Numbered from the stretch's first letter, positions 7,094-16,041 are shown. The stretch: 64,000 nucleotides of DNA from Paenibacillus fonticola DSM 21315 (GCF_000381905.1 NZ_KB907267.1:1-64000), one strand, 5' to 3'. The notes: a model not told the origin generated them from the letters alone. A program made the numbers and translations.

Positions 7094-7672
7094 GTGATTA
7101 ACATTAATAAATCAAGAGCTAATATAATCGTATTTATTTTTTTATTATTTTTAATCCCATACGATTCGGTGATTGCAGCGGGTGATAATACAGAATTAAA
7201 AATTAGTATTGATGGCCATAAAGTCGATTTTATGGATGGGTTGCCATTTATTAATAGTTTGAACAATTGTGTATATGTACCAATGGATTTTTTTCAGGAT
7301 GATAAAATACAAGCCCAAGCAACTTGGGTAGAAGATTTGAATCATGTATCTTTTTTAAGTAGAGACGGTATTGTTAGTTCCTTTTTTATAGGCAATGAGG
7401 ATTATAGTTATTTTGAACTTGGTACAGATTATCGAGCTATAGTAAGAAAGAAAAGTATTGCGGTACCGATTCTAGTTGAAGGTAAACCATATCTGCCCTT
7501 AAGAGTCGTTGTGGAGACTTTTGGTATAAATGTAAGGTGGGATGGAATAAATAAAGAGGTAATTTTGGAAACAAGTGATGAATTTAGAGATAGCCTTGAA
7601 ACCGGAAAGGAATGGAGGGAGCTGCTTGAATTTATAGAATCAAATCCTGTTATATATGGGAATGTAGAATAG
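7094..7672 (+). CDS. secreted stalk-domain (copper amine oxidase N-like) protein
   Basis: A 192-residue exported protein. The signal peptide is FIFLLFLIPYDSVIAAG. The C-terminal half carries the PF07833-type motif: KPYLPLRVVVETFGINVRWD followed by KEVIL. In Paenibacillus these domains occur on cell-surface proteins and are not oxidases themselves. The GTG at 7094 is conserved in the decayed copy at 31087 but sits very close to the AAGGAA site, so the exact start is uncertain. It is the second gene of an ancestral ATP-grasp/stalk pair whose first gene is only a scar here. Confidence 0.7.
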   Translation: MININKSRANIIVFIFLLFLIPYDSVIAAGDNTELKISIDGHKVDFMDGLPFINSLNNCVYVPMDFFQDDKIQAQATWVEDLNHVSFLSRDGIVSSFFIGNEDYSYFELGTDYRAIVRKKSIAVPILVEGKPYLPLRVVVETFGINVRWDGINKEVILETSDEFRDSLETGKEWRELLEFIESNPVIYGNVE

Positions 7673-7727
7673 TTACGGCAATTACTAGCAGCTCACCAAC
7701 TTCAACGCCGTCGCGCCCGAGTAAGTG

Positions 7728-7830
7728 AATTGAAGATTTAGAGAGGGTTTAGCTACAATGTGTTAGTTAGGCTCTCTTTGTCGTTTCCTCTATTTTACAA
7801 ATGAACTATAATCTTGGGTAAAGAAGGTAC
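7728..7830 (+). repeat. junction module copy 5
   Basis: Hairpin AGCTACAATGTGTTAGTTAG-type (imperfect), then CGTTTCCTCTATTTTACAAA and TATAAT at 7807-7812. The acetyltransferase start is 72 bp after the TATAAT. Confidence 0.7.
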
Positions 7831-7884
7831 ATGGGTAGTAAGAGAATAGTTGTGCCTTAATCAACGATTTAAGGGGGAGTTAAC

Positions 7885-8697
7885 ATGATAACAGAACTCA
7901 ATAAAAAAGATTTTTATAAGATAAGACATATCACTGATAAATGTAAAAATATCGAGGTTCGGGCTGTCATTCAGGGGAATAATCCAGGTACGGTCTATGT
8001 GGACCATCCAACGGAGCCTACAGCCGCTTTAATTTGGATCCAAGGCCAACAAAGCTTTCAACTCGTTGGAGATCCTCAGAGTAAAACATTTTTAGAAAGT
8101 TTAGAAGGATACATGAGCACTAATATTGAACCCAAATTAAAGGAACAAGATATTAATTGGGTTGAGATTGGAGTTGAAATGAATACTTGGGATAAAACCA
8201 TACAATCCATATTTAATAATCGTAAACTTTCGAATGATATTCAACATGTGTTCTGTTTGAAAGGAAAATCAAAATCGATAGAGACTCAAGATAATAAAAT
8301 AACTATTCGAAAAATGGATATAGATTTGTTGAAGTCAAGACAATTAGAAAACCATTCTTTTTTAGAAAAGAAAATACTTTGTTTTTGGGATTCAATAGAT
8401 TCCTTTTTACAGCAGGGATTTGGTTACATTGCTGAGTATAACAACAGTGTTGTCAGTTTATGCTTTTCGGCATTTGTTATAGATCAGACGCACGCTATTG
8501 ATGTAGAGACTCTAGAAATGTACAGAAGGAGTAATTATGGCACAGCAGTAGCTAATGCATTTGTACAAGAATGCATAAGAAGAGGAATTCATCCTTATTG
8601 GGATTGTTCTCCGGAGAATACCGGGTCTATTCGAATAGCAAAGTCAATCGGAATGTCACCGGATTTTGACTATCAAATATTTTGGTGCAGCATATAA
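7885..8697 (+). CDS. GNAT acetyltransferase, ZmaR-like (PF12746 type)
   Basis: A 270-residue protein with a family-specific N-terminal half and a C-terminal GNAT fold. Visible features are GFGYIAEYNNSVVSLCFSAF, HAIDVETLEMYRRSNYGTAVANAF (quoted in two parts; acetyl-CoA loop RRSNYGTA) and HPYWDCSPENTGSIRIAKSIGM. The group includes the zwittermicin A resistance acetyltransferase ZmaR, so a role in antibiotic self-protection is possible but not shown. The strong GGGGGAG ribosome site precedes the ATG by 7 bases. It lies alone in its cassette, driven by module 5. Confidence 0.75.
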   Translation: MITELNKKDFYKIRHITDKCKNIEVRAVIQGNNPGTVYVDHPTEPTAALIWIQGQQSFQLVGDPQSKTFLESLEGYMSTNIEPKLKEQDINWVEIGVEMNTWDKTIQSIFNNRKLSNDIQHVFCLKGKSKSIETQDNKITIRKMDIDLLKSRQLENHSFLEKKILCFWDSIDSFLQQGFGYIAEYNNSVVSLCFSAFVIDQTHAIDVETLEMYRRSNYGTAVANAFVQECIRRGIHPYWDCSPENTGSIRIAKSIGMSPDFDYQIFWCSI

Positions 8698-8734
8698 CAC
8701 TGTGTTCAAGTGACGGGGACAAGAATAAGCTAAA

Positions 8735-8790
8735 CAACAAACGACCCGGCCTGAATCAAGAGATATCTAGGGGATTCCACGGGGCTAAAA
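8735..8790 (+). repeat. hairpin family copy 4 (degenerate)
   Basis: ACGACCCGGCCTGAATCAAG matches the left arm of the family; the right arm is largely eroded (AGATATCTAGGGG). It lies between two genes and may no longer terminate. Confidence 0.35.
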
Positions 8791-8848
8791 TCAACACAAT
8801 GATACGTCGAAACGCTTCAACTAATTGGGAGAAAAAGGGGGGGATGAA

Positions 8849-9685
8849 ATGTTGAAAAAGGTTGTAGTTATTGTAATTTCTATGTTTGTCGTTGCAGGGA
8901 CTGCCTATGCAGGATCGCTTTGGGGGAGTTACAAGGGGTACCCAATAATTAAGATTACATCCAACGGAAAAACTATTAACATGCCTGATGTACCCGCGAT
9001 ATCCATGGAGGGACGCCCCCTTGTGCCTGTTTCTTTACTCAAAGAAATAGGTGTTAAAGCAGACTTTGATGCTAATAAACAAACTGTAGATGTTAAGGTG
9101 CCACAAAATAACCTATCAGTGACAGAACTGAATAAACGATTTGATAGTATTGGTGCTCTTGTTGCCTACAATGAATTAGGGAATGTAATTACGGAGGGTA
9201 CGGCTTTTTTTACGAACGGGTTTGTAGTCACAAATTATAGATTTCTATTGTTAGCAGAATCTTTCAAAGTTTACGTAAGTAATACCGGGAAGAATATTGA
9301 ATTTGGGAATCTCGATGAGATAGTCGCCTTTAGTGACCCTGGGGTGAGCCTTATTGGTTTTCCTTACGAAACCGATAATTCTTTATCCATAAGTACAAAA
9401 AAACCACAAAAAGGGGATAGAGTTTATTCCATTTGGAACGAGATGAATGGCCTAAAAATTAGAGAAGGAGTCATACTTTCGGTTGAATTGGATGGTTCGT
9501 TCAATCATAGTGCCGAGAATGACTCAGGGGAGGGCAGCGTGATTCTTGATGAAGAAGGAAATTTAATTGGTGTTACTGGTGTTTGGAGTCTCTTTGACGA
9601 AGACAAATGGAAAAAAGTAATACCAGTACAAAAACTTGAAAACTTAATGAAGAACGCTAATAAATTTAATAAGGAGAAGAAATGA
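8849..9685 (+). CDS. stalk domain plus degenerate trypsin-like domain, exported
   Basis: A 278-residue protein: signal peptide MLKKVVVIVISMFVVAGTAYA, a stalk (copper amine oxidase N) domain around residues 25-85 (GRPLVPVSLLKEIGVKADFD), then a chymotrypsin/HtrA-like fold (GTAFFTNGFVVTNYRFLLLA, DPGVSLIGF, KKPQKGDRVYSIW, ILDEEGNLIGVTG). The catalytic His expected in the VVTNxHV strand is absent, and the GNSGGP-like Ser motif reads SGEGSV. It is therefore probably not a protease but a binding domain. The ATG at 8849 follows a G-rich site; an upstream TTG at 8825 is less likely because it would bury the signal peptide. Translationally coupled to the next lipoprotein. Confidence 0.7.
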   Translation: MLKKVVVIVISMFVVAGTAYAGSLWGSYKGYPIIKITSNGKTINMPDVPAISMEGRPLVPVSLLKEIGVKADFDANKQTVDVKVPQNNLSVTELNKRFDSIGALVAYNELGNVITEGTAFFTNGFVVTNYRFLLLAESFKVYVSNTGKNIEFGNLDEIVAFSDPGVSLIGFPYETDNSLSISTKKPQKGDRVYSIWNEMNGLKIREGVILSVELDGSFNHSAENDSGEGSVILDEEGNLIGVTGVWSLFDEDKWKKVIPVQKLENLMKNANKFNKEKK

Positions 9686-10164
9686 AAAAATATTTATTGT
9701 CTTTATCATTGATAACCCTATTAATGGGCTGTAATAAACCTGAACTAATATATAAAGCCCCAACCAATGAACAAATAGCTGATTATGTACATAGTAATAG
9801 TCTAGATTTAGAAGATAGTATATGGATTAATGACTCAGCAATCATTTTACTCAAGAATTCATTAATTACACTTTATGCAGATCAGCATGGAAAGGTATAT
9901 GACCAAAAAACATCATGGGGAATAAATTCTTCAAATCCAGTGTTTGTAGGAAACGGCAACCCATTCATAGCAGTTTTAATTAATGATAACTTGTTAAGTT
10001 CTGGTGCTGATCGTATCTTAATTACTTATACTAATGGTAAATCCTATTCAAGAGGAATTACAGGAAAAAAGGGTTATTTGATTCCCAATGCGGAAATTAG
10101 TGAAGTAAATGAAATAATAATATTTGATAATGATGGAGAAGAACTTTACAGGAAGCTTTTGTAA
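9682..10164 (+). CDS. small lipoprotein coupled to the pseudo-protease
   Basis: A 160-residue lipoprotein (signal MKKYLLSLSLITLLMGC, modified Cys17) with a beta-rich domain after a short linker. Its ATG overlaps the stop of the preceding gene (ATGA), so the two proteins are made together and probably work together at the membrane surface. No family recognised. Confidence 0.7.
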   Translation: MKKYLLSLSLITLLMGCNKPELIYKAPTNEQIADYVHSNSLDLEDSIWINDSAIILLKNSLITLYADQHGKVYDQKTSWGINSSNPVFVGNGNPFIAVLINDNLLSSGADRILITYTNGKSYSRGITGKKGYLIPNAEISEVNEIIIFDNDGEELYRKLL

Positions 10165-10234
10165 CCCAGAACGAGGGGACGTCACACAAACTTTATTCAC
10201 GCTGTATGACCTAACGGTCTCTTGGTTGTCTGGG

Positions 10235-10383
10235 ATTGAGGGAGCTTCTGGGTGAGTAAAGATATGGTGAGGGAATTGAGGTCTTAATAAGGAGTCTAAC
10301 TACAATGTTGTAGTTAGGCTCTTTTTGTCGTTTCCTATATTTTACAAATGGGCTATAATCTTGGGTAGTGATGAGGGAGGGAT
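10235..10383 (+). repeat. junction module copy 6
   Basis: The approach segment GGGAGCTTCTGGGTGAG resembles that of module 3. A perfect CTAACTACAA / TTGTAGTTAG hairpin with T run follows, then the conserved block and TATAAT at 10354-10359. The next start codon is 65 bp downstream. Confidence 0.75.
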
Positions 10384-10424
10384 TTGCGAATACCTAAAAT
10401 CAAGAATAGAAAGAGCGGATCAGT

Positions 10425-10889
10425 ATGAATGAACTTTCTGTCGAGATGCAGAGAAGTAAGTATGTTGATTTAGAACATCCAGTAATATTAATTGATGGGA
10501 CCCCACTCGATTTATATCTGAATAATTTGTATCCAGATAATTTGTATTTAGGACTAATTCCTACAATTACTGATTGGATTGGTTTGAAGGAAGAAACGGA
10601 ATTAGTACTTGATCGATTCTATTCGGATCATGAGAAAGTTATTCTACCTATTCTAATGTGTCCAGATGATTGTGATTTAATCTGCACAATAGTTGTTGCT
10701 GAAGTAATAAAGAAGGATAATCAAGTACTATGGAACCGGCTCGGAGTGGATTTAAGTAAGCTAGGAATTCCTTATAATTATGAATTAGTAGGTACTGAAG
10801 TCGACTGGTTAAACTTGGTGCCAAAAATGAAGTTTGATAGGAACAACTACATTGAGAATCTTAAAACAGTATATAAACGATTGGGTTGA
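10425..10889 (+). CDS. hypothetical protein, immunity-like
   Basis: A 154-residue soluble acidic protein. A central ILPILMCPDDCDL segment followed by VLWNRLGVD resembles the layout of the downstream broken gene (Cys-containing turn, then a V-x-W strand), so the two may be distant paralogues. No known family was assigned. The TATAAT of module 6 lies 65 bp upstream. It may be an orphan immunity gene. Confidence 0.6.
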   Translation: MNELSVEMQRSKYVDLEHPVILIDGTPLDLYLNNLYPDNLYLGLIPTITDWIGLKEETELVLDRFYSDHEKVILPILMCPDDCDLICTIVVAEVIKKDNQVLWNRLGVDLSKLGIPYNYELVGTEVDWLNLVPKMKFDRNNYIENLKTVYKRLG

Positions 10890-10892
10890 ATA

Positions 10893-11428
10893 ATGAAGAT
10901 ATTTTCAAAGAAAAATAATGAAAATAATCAAGATATATTATCTGTTGGTATGGAAATAGAGACTAGAAAAGTATACAAAAATATAACAAAAGTAAAAGGA
11001 CGAATGGTTCCTGTTATGATTGGAGAGTTTCTCTGTATATTAATGGGAATAAGTTGTCTGAAGACGAAGTGTTTGTAGAGGAAGAGTTTTTCAAGTCCTT
11101 ACTTCATCCAGGAAAATACCCTATGTTCACATGTACTTGTGGGATATTTGGTTGTGGGGGCTATCATGTTGAAGTTATCCATGGGGACAAAAGTGTGATT
11201 TGGTTAACAGAGCAATCCCCTTTCGAGGATCGCTCCATCAAAAGTTCAAATAAGTTCATTTTTTCATGGGATCAAATTATCAGGTTTTCAGAAGAGTTAG
11301 TACAAAAATTTGAGAACCTCAAAAGCTTAATGAATACTAATGACTTAGATTTTGGTTTTGATGTTGAAAGGTATAACCGGATAATAAATAAAGCTATTGA
11401 AAGAAAAACAATCAATAACAATTTTTAA
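10893..11428 (+). pseudogene. frameshifted hypothetical (Cys-rich, immunity-like)
   Basis: Two overlapping frames join into one protein. The first, from ATG 10893 (MKIFSKKNNENNQ...), runs through KGRMVPVMIG. A one-base shift near 11025 leads into VSLYINGNKLSEDEVFVEEE and on to FTCTCGIFGCGGYHVEV. The restored product would be about 178 residues. The CxCGxxGCGG turn suggests a structural or metal-binding loop. The gene starts 3 bp after the preceding one and was presumably co-transcribed with it. Confidence 0.7.
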
Positions 11429-11476
11429 GGTACACGATTACTCCAGAGACATAAAAAACCGCACAGAGTGCTTAAT

Positions 11477-11713
11477 TCAATTTCGTAATTCATGTTCAAT
11501 ATCCTTTAGGCGGATCGTCTTACCTTGTTTAAATTCTAACTCTGCTTGCTCAATTGCTTTCAGGTCACTTTCACTTAATTCCTCATCATCATAAGGAATG
11601 TGTGCATCTAGGGGATTGCTTATGAGACGTTTTAAGAAGTCAGCAACTAAAGGAATATCCCTATTTGGTAATTAATGGATTAAATTAGCTAGATCTTTCT
11701 TGGATACGGCCAT
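11477..11713 (-). pseudogene. antitoxin-like small protein with an internal stop
   Basis: Reading the minus strand from ATG 11713: MAVSKKDLANLIH, an in-frame TAA, then LPNRDIPLVADFLKRLISN... to a stop at 11477. The second half (SESDLKAIEQAELEFKQGK) is clearly related to the intact 75-residue protein at 50996-51220 (ASDLKAIEKGQLEFQSGQ). The full-length product would be 78 residues. The family resembles small antitoxin-like proteins found alone in Bacilli. A GGGG-rich ribosome site precedes the ATG. The remaining stretch to 11877 shows no other gene. Confidence 0.7.
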
Positions 11714-11877
11714 TTTCAACAGCCCCTTTCATTACGAATGTAGCCAATGAAATTCAAGAATATTCATTCATAATAACACATACTTGAAGTTGTCGGTAAT
11801 TTCAAAGAAGCGAGTAGACAGTGAAATTGTTTCAGCGAATAACCCGACGAGGCTATGAGATTTAAGGAAGTGAACAA

Positions 11878-12435
11878 ATGTATATTACTGGGGATCTGCA
11901 TGGATATATCGATATTAGTAAGTTGAATTCAAAACGTTTCCCACAGAACAGTAGGCTAACTAAAGAAGACTTAGTTATCATAGCAGGGGACTTTGGATTA
12001 GTATGGGATAATAAAAATGATGAAAAATACTGGCGGAAGTGGTTGAATAATAAGAATTTCACGACCCTGTTTATTGATGGAAATCATGAGAACCATAACA
12101 TGCTGGATTCCTATCCAGTCGAATATTGGAATGGCGGTAAAGTACATATTATTAATGATAGCATTATTCATTTAATGAGAGGTCAAGTCTTTACTATTAA
12201 CGGGTATAAAATTTTCACGTTCGGTGGTGCCAATTCACATGATAAGGAACACAGAAGAGAAAACTATAATTGGTGGGCGAGAGAAATGCCATCCAAGGCG
12301 TTTTATTTGCTAATATTAAGCAGATACGGGATTGAAAGAGTGCTAGTCCCTTATAACCTAGGAGATTTAGGGAGTATTGATGATATTAATATTGAATCTA
12401 TAGGTGATAATTTAACCCTCCTAACACGTCATTAA
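11878..12435 (+). CDS. metallophosphoesterase with an abnormal C-terminus
   Basis: A 185-residue calcineurin-like phosphoesterase. Metal-binding motifs are GDLHG (residues 5-9), GDFGLVW (about 37-43) and GNHENH (about 68-73), with FGGANSHDKEHR later. After WWAREMPSK the expected helix and the C-terminal histidine motifs (a THxxP-type and a GHxH-type) are absent and replaced by unrelated residues ending LTLLTRH. The di-metal site is therefore incomplete and the gene is probably truncated and fused to foreign sequence, possibly inactive. The ATG has a good AAGGAAGTGA site. Confidence 0.65.
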   Translation: MYITGDLHGYIDISKLNSKRFPQNSRLTKEDLVIIAGDFGLVWDNKNDEKYWRKWLNNKNFTTLFIDGNHENHNMLDSYPVEYWNGGKVHIINDSIIHLMRGQVFTINGYKIFTFGGANSHDKEHRRENYNWWAREMPSKAFYLLILSRYGIERVLVPYNLGDLGSIDDINIESIGDNLTLLTRH

Positions 12436-12478
12436 GAACGCGTCGCAGATGCTCGAATCGAGGAAAAGGAAGATCTTC

Positions 12479-12958
12479 ATGAAGCTAATGCCAGAATATG
12501 CACAAATCTTAATTGTGGGAGTAGTATTTCAGAATTCATGGACTTGGTATATTACTGAAAGAGAGTATTGGTTTTTGAACATAGAAATGGAAGAGAGATT
12601 TGGGATTGAAGTTCTTGATGAATCAACTGCGGAGACTTTTTTACATAAAATAGAGGAATATAAAGTATCAACCTTAGAACTGACTGATATGATCGTGGAG
12701 CTTAAAAATGTATTCCAGTATTACGACGAAGTGTTAGAATTTTTACCTACAATTTATGTCGATTTTGATAAGAGAGAATTCTATTCGTCATTTCCAGAGC
12801 CTATGTCTTTTGAAGATTATGTTCCAGAAGGTTGGATAGGCGAGTATGAAAGCTTCTATGAATTAGTGCCGGTTGAGGAAAGATATTGGCTCGTTGACAA
12901 TGAAAATTTATTTGAAAAATTATACAAAGATCTGAGGAAAACTTGGTTTGATATTTAA
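12479..12958 (+). CDS. hypothetical acidic protein
   Basis: A 159-residue soluble protein from ATG 12479 (MKLMPEYAQILIVG), which has an AAGGAAG ribosome site; a longer frame from 12449 has none. It is strongly acidic and aromatic-rich (SFPEPMSFEDYVPEGWIGEY). No family recognised. Size, acidity and cassette position fit an orphan immunity-type gene. Confidence 0.55.
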   Translation: MKLMPEYAQILIVGVVFQNSWTWYITEREYWFLNIEMEERFGIEVLDESTAETFLHKIEEYKVSTLELTDMIVELKNVFQYYDEVLEFLPTIYVDFDKREFYSSFPEPMSFEDYVPEGWIGEYESFYELVPVEERYWLVDNENLFEKLYKDLRKTWFDI

Positions 12959-13010
12959 TTCAGGAAACTCGACTTCTGATAAACTCTGCAAATGAAAAGG
13001 AAGTGAAGTC

Positions 13011-13904
13011 ATGATCGTTATTTTTTGTTGTGAACCATTTAATGATAAAGCTGTTGATGCATATTATGAGAGTGAATATTTAGGTGCTAAATCATTAGGA
13101 CTCGATGTTTGTTTAATTTCAATGGAGGATCTGCTATTAAACAATGTAAGTAAAGCGTTAAGAAGTGTTCCAACCGTAGAAGATACGGAAATTGCAATTT
13201 ATCGTGGGTGGATGCTTAAGCCGTATTATTATGAGCTTTTATATAAAGGATTGTTAGCTAAAAATATAAAATTAATAAATACCACTGAAGAATATCTGGA
13301 GTGTCATCACTTCCCTAATGCATATAACCATATAAAACATAGAACTCCGCTTAGCTATTGGCTTGATATTGAAACAATGAATACGAATAATTTAGATGAT
13401 ATTCTAGATAGATTCGGTGAAAAGTCCCTTATTGTTAAGGATTATGTGAAGTCTAGAAAGCATGAGTGGGAAGAGGCGTGTTTTATTCCGTCAGCAGCAA
13501 ATAAAACTCAAGCTCTTCAAGTCATTCATAATTTCATACAAAGGCAAGGCGAGGAGTTGAATGGCGGTATTGTATTAAGGGAGTTTATACACTTGGAGGG
13601 AATAACAAAACACCCCATAAGTGGAATGCCTTTATCTAAAGAGTATCGTTTATTTTTCGTAAATAATAAGTTAGTTCATAGGTTTGAGTACTGGGATGAA
13701 GCTACTTATGATGTGGAAGATAAAGTGAATATGGATGAGTTTTTAGAAATAGCGAGGGGAATTAGAAGTAACTTTTTTACAATAGATATTGCCAAGACCG
13801 CAGCAGGTGAATGAATTGTAATTGAAGTTGGTGACGGACAGGTTTCAGCATTGCCTGAAAAGGTGAGAGTAGAACGATTTTATCAGTCAATTAAGAGCTT
13901 GTGA
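13011..13904 (+). pseudogene. R2K-clade ATP-grasp gene with a late nonsense codon
   Basis: Nearly identical to the intact gene at 30133-31026. The Trp codon in AGEWIVIEVGDGQ is here TGA (13812-13814), which removes the last 30 residues including the catalytic IVIEVGDGQ strand. Upstream motifs remain (IVKDYVKSRKHEWEEACFI). It may still give a 267-residue truncated product, but an ATP-grasp lacking its last metal-binding strand should be inactive. A strong AAGGAAGTGAAG site precedes the ATG. No stalk gene follows here. Confidence 0.8.
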
Positions 13905-13927
13905 GTGAATTATAATATGATTAATTA

Positions 13928-14044
13928 ATGAGGAAGGTATATGAGAAGATTGGATTTAAGAAAAAGAAATTATTAGAGAAACATGAATGGCATGAAGGGG
14001 AATACCGGGATTGTTGGCTTCTTGAATATGAAGTGCAGAAATGA
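13928..14044 (+). pseudogene. C-terminal fragment of a GNAT acetyltransferase
   Basis: A 38-codon frame reading VYEKIGFKKKKLLEKHEWHE and then a short tail to a stop. This is the typical end of GNAT enzymes (the acetyl-CoA Tyr helix and last strands). No N-terminal part is present. Confidence 0.7.
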
Positions 14045-14166
14045 AAAATACATGTTGTTATTGAACTTCGATGGCAGCTGCATCCCCTAAGATAAAGCTA
14101 TCCAAAGGAAATGGACATCTCGAGTAAATTGAGGCTAGGCGAAAGTCCTTAATAAGGAGTTAATCA

Positions 14167-14703
14167 ATGAAGATAGAACCGAATAAAGAATTTGCTTGTA
14201 AATTAAGCATCATGCTGGGGAGTAAATTAATCCGGTATAAACACTTCCAGTTGTTTTGCGATGATATAATTCTTGAATATACAAAACCACCGTATTGGAT
14301 AATTGAATTGGCAACAGTGCGCTTTCAAGGAAGCGCTATCGAAATAGTCAACAAATATATCAATTCAGAACCATTTATTGATTTTTATAATAGTCATTTG
14401 TTTGATCAATACATTGCTTGTTTGTACATAAAGTACGATCGAAGAGAAATATCTTGGGCTAGTTTTCTACTTGAGTCTGGACAATATGCTGACAATTGCC
14501 AAAGTGTGAAAGAACCCTGTGAGTATTTTTTTGATTTATTAACGAAGTATGAGGACTCTGATTTCAATATTGACCTCGAATATAATCAAAAAGCAGAGAT
14601 ACAAAATAAATTCGCTATGGAAATCGAAGAAATACAATCTATTTATGATATATTTAGAGGTTATTACAAACAGTTCATTAATAAGGAAAGAAAAGCACCT
14701 TAG
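14167..14703 (+). CDS. hypothetical protein, immunity-like
   Basis: A 178-residue soluble protein with a perfect AAGGAG site 9 bp before its ATG. Aromatic-rich N-terminal half (YWIIELATVRFQGSAIEIV) and an acidic helical C-terminus. No family recognised. It stands alone between the ATP-grasp/GNAT remnants and module 7. Confidence 0.6.
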   Translation: MKIEPNKEFACKLSIMLGSKLIRYKHFQLFCDDIILEYTKPPYWIIELATVRFQGSAIEIVNKYINSEPFIDFYNSHLFDQYIACLYIKYDRREISWASFLLESGQYADNCQSVKEPCEYFFDLLTKYEDSDFNIDLEYNQKAEIQNKFAMEIEEIQSIYDIFRGYYKQFINKERKAP

Positions 14704-14824
14704 TAGGGATTACGAAGAAGAAGAGTCAACGTCTAGCACTGTATCTACTTTGAAGTATTACTGAGATCAGCAGAGAAGTTGTTTCAGTTATCCTTCTATA
14801 AGCTTCTAACAAATAACTTAATTC

Positions 14825-14900
14825 CGAGACTTCACTTTCGTGGAGTCTCCTTTTGTGGTTTCCGCTATTTTACAAATAGGCTATAATCTTGGGAAGGGTG
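14825..14900 (+). repeat. junction module copy 7, upstream of biosynthetic operon
   Basis: Hairpin GAGACTTCAC-TTTC-GTGGAGTCTC (one G-T pair), then the conserved block and TATAAT at 14882-14887. It is the only promoter-like element found before the seven-gene operon, whose first ATG is 161 bp downstream. Confidence 0.7.
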
Positions 14901-14926
14901 TAGAAACCTGTAGAAAGTTGTAGAAA
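14899..14926 (+). repeat. three TGTAGAAA repeats, 10-bp period
   Basis: TGTAGAAA at 14899, 14909 and 14919, helically phased, starting 12 bp after the TATAAT of module 7. It could be a regulator-binding site controlling the operon. No other module copy has it. 14927-15048 shows nothing else apart from the ribosome site. Confidence 0.5.
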
Positions 14927-15048
14927 TATAGTAGGGCCGGAGTGCTCAGCCATATGTTCATAGGATTTTTTCTAAATAAAGAGGGGTCTCATTTGAATTT
15001 CATGTAAAAATTATTGCAGCTATGTTCTAGCAACTGGAGGTGGATGTG

Positions 15049-16041
15049 ATGCAGGTTCGGAAGATTAAGATAGTAGGAACGGGTAAGTATTTGCCGGAGC
15101 AAGTGATTACAGCAGAAGACTTAGATAAAAAATTAGGTGTGCCCAGCGGATGGGTGCTGAAAAAAACAGATGTTAGCGTTAGACATGTTGTAAAAGAGGA
15201 AACCGCTTCTCTCATGGGAGCAAGGGCCGCGGAGGCTGCGTTAGAGGATGCTGGGCTTACTTTTTCGGATATCGACTGTCTTGTATCGACAAGCGGCACC
15301 GTGGAGCAGTCCATTCCGTGCACGGCTTCTTTAATCCAAAAGGCATTGGGACAAGAGCATTCTGGAGTTCCTGCGTTTGATATAAATTCTACTTGTTTAA
15401 GTTTTTTAACCGGACTGGATGTTATGTCTTATATGGTAGCGGCAGGGCGGTATCAACGTGTTCTGCTCGTAGCGACGGAAGTGGCTTCGGTTGGCTTGGA
15501 TTGGTCTCATAAAGAAAGTGCGGCTTTGTTTGGAGATGGGGCTGCGGCTGTGGTGATCAGTAGGGCAGAGGAGGATGAAGCCTCCCAGATTATCTGTTCC
15601 TCCATGCAAACATACAGTGCGGGAGCCCATCTCTCCCAAATTAGAGGCGGAGGGACGAAAATTCATCGCCGGCATACCGATGAGATAGAGCCATTCTTAT
15701 TTGAAATGGATGGACGAGCGATCTATAAAATGGCGTCACAAATATTGCCGGATTTTGTCGATGCTTTATTCCAAGTGGGGGGCTGTCAGATGACCGATCT
15801 GAAGCTCGTCATTCCGCATCAAGGCAGCGCGATGGCTATGCGATTGATATCGAAGAAGCTAAGGATAGCGGAACACCAATTAATGAATATTTCACCGACG
15901 CACGGAAATACGATTGCCGCATCGATTCCGATGGCTTTGCATGAAGCTATCAAGCAAGGGCGGATCAAGCGGGGAGAGCGGCTGTTATTGTTAGGCACAT
16001 CAGCGGGCTTCTCTGTCGGAGGAATGATCCTTGAATACTAA
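15049..16041 (+). CDS. KAS III-like 3-oxoacyl-ACP synthase (FabH/OleA superfamily)
   Basis: A 330-residue thiolase-fold condensing enzyme with an intact Cys-His-Asn triad: Cys116 in INSTCLSF, His257 in IPHQGS and Asn287 in THGNTIA. It would condense an acyl thioester with an extender or second acyl chain. The protein is not the housekeeping FabH, to judge from its position in a specialised operon. ATG 15049 lies 8 bp after GGAGG. First gene of a seven-gene unit; the OleD-like reductase two genes downstream suggests the product is a beta-keto acid later reduced. Confidence 0.82.
   Translation: MQVRKIKIVGTGKYLPEQVITAEDLDKKLGVPSGWVLKKTDVSVRHVVKEETASLMGARAAEAALEDAGLTFSDIDCLVSTSGTVEQSIPCTASLIQKALGQEHSGVPAFDINSTCLSFLTGLDVMSYMVAAGRYQRVLLVATEVASVGLDWSHKESAALFGDGAAAVVISRAEEDEASQIICSSMQTYSAGAHLSQIRGGGTKIHRRHTDEIEPFLFEMDGRAIYKMASQILPDFVDALFQVGGCQMTDLKLVIPHQGSAMAMRLISKKLRIAEHQLMNISPTHGNTIAASIPMALHEAIKQGRIKRGERLLLLGTSAGFSVGGMILEY

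Noticed and set aside
7094-7672. Calling the stalk-domain proteins amine oxidases
   Set aside because: They contain only the N-terminal beta-alpha domain and none of the catalytic copper/topaquinone region.
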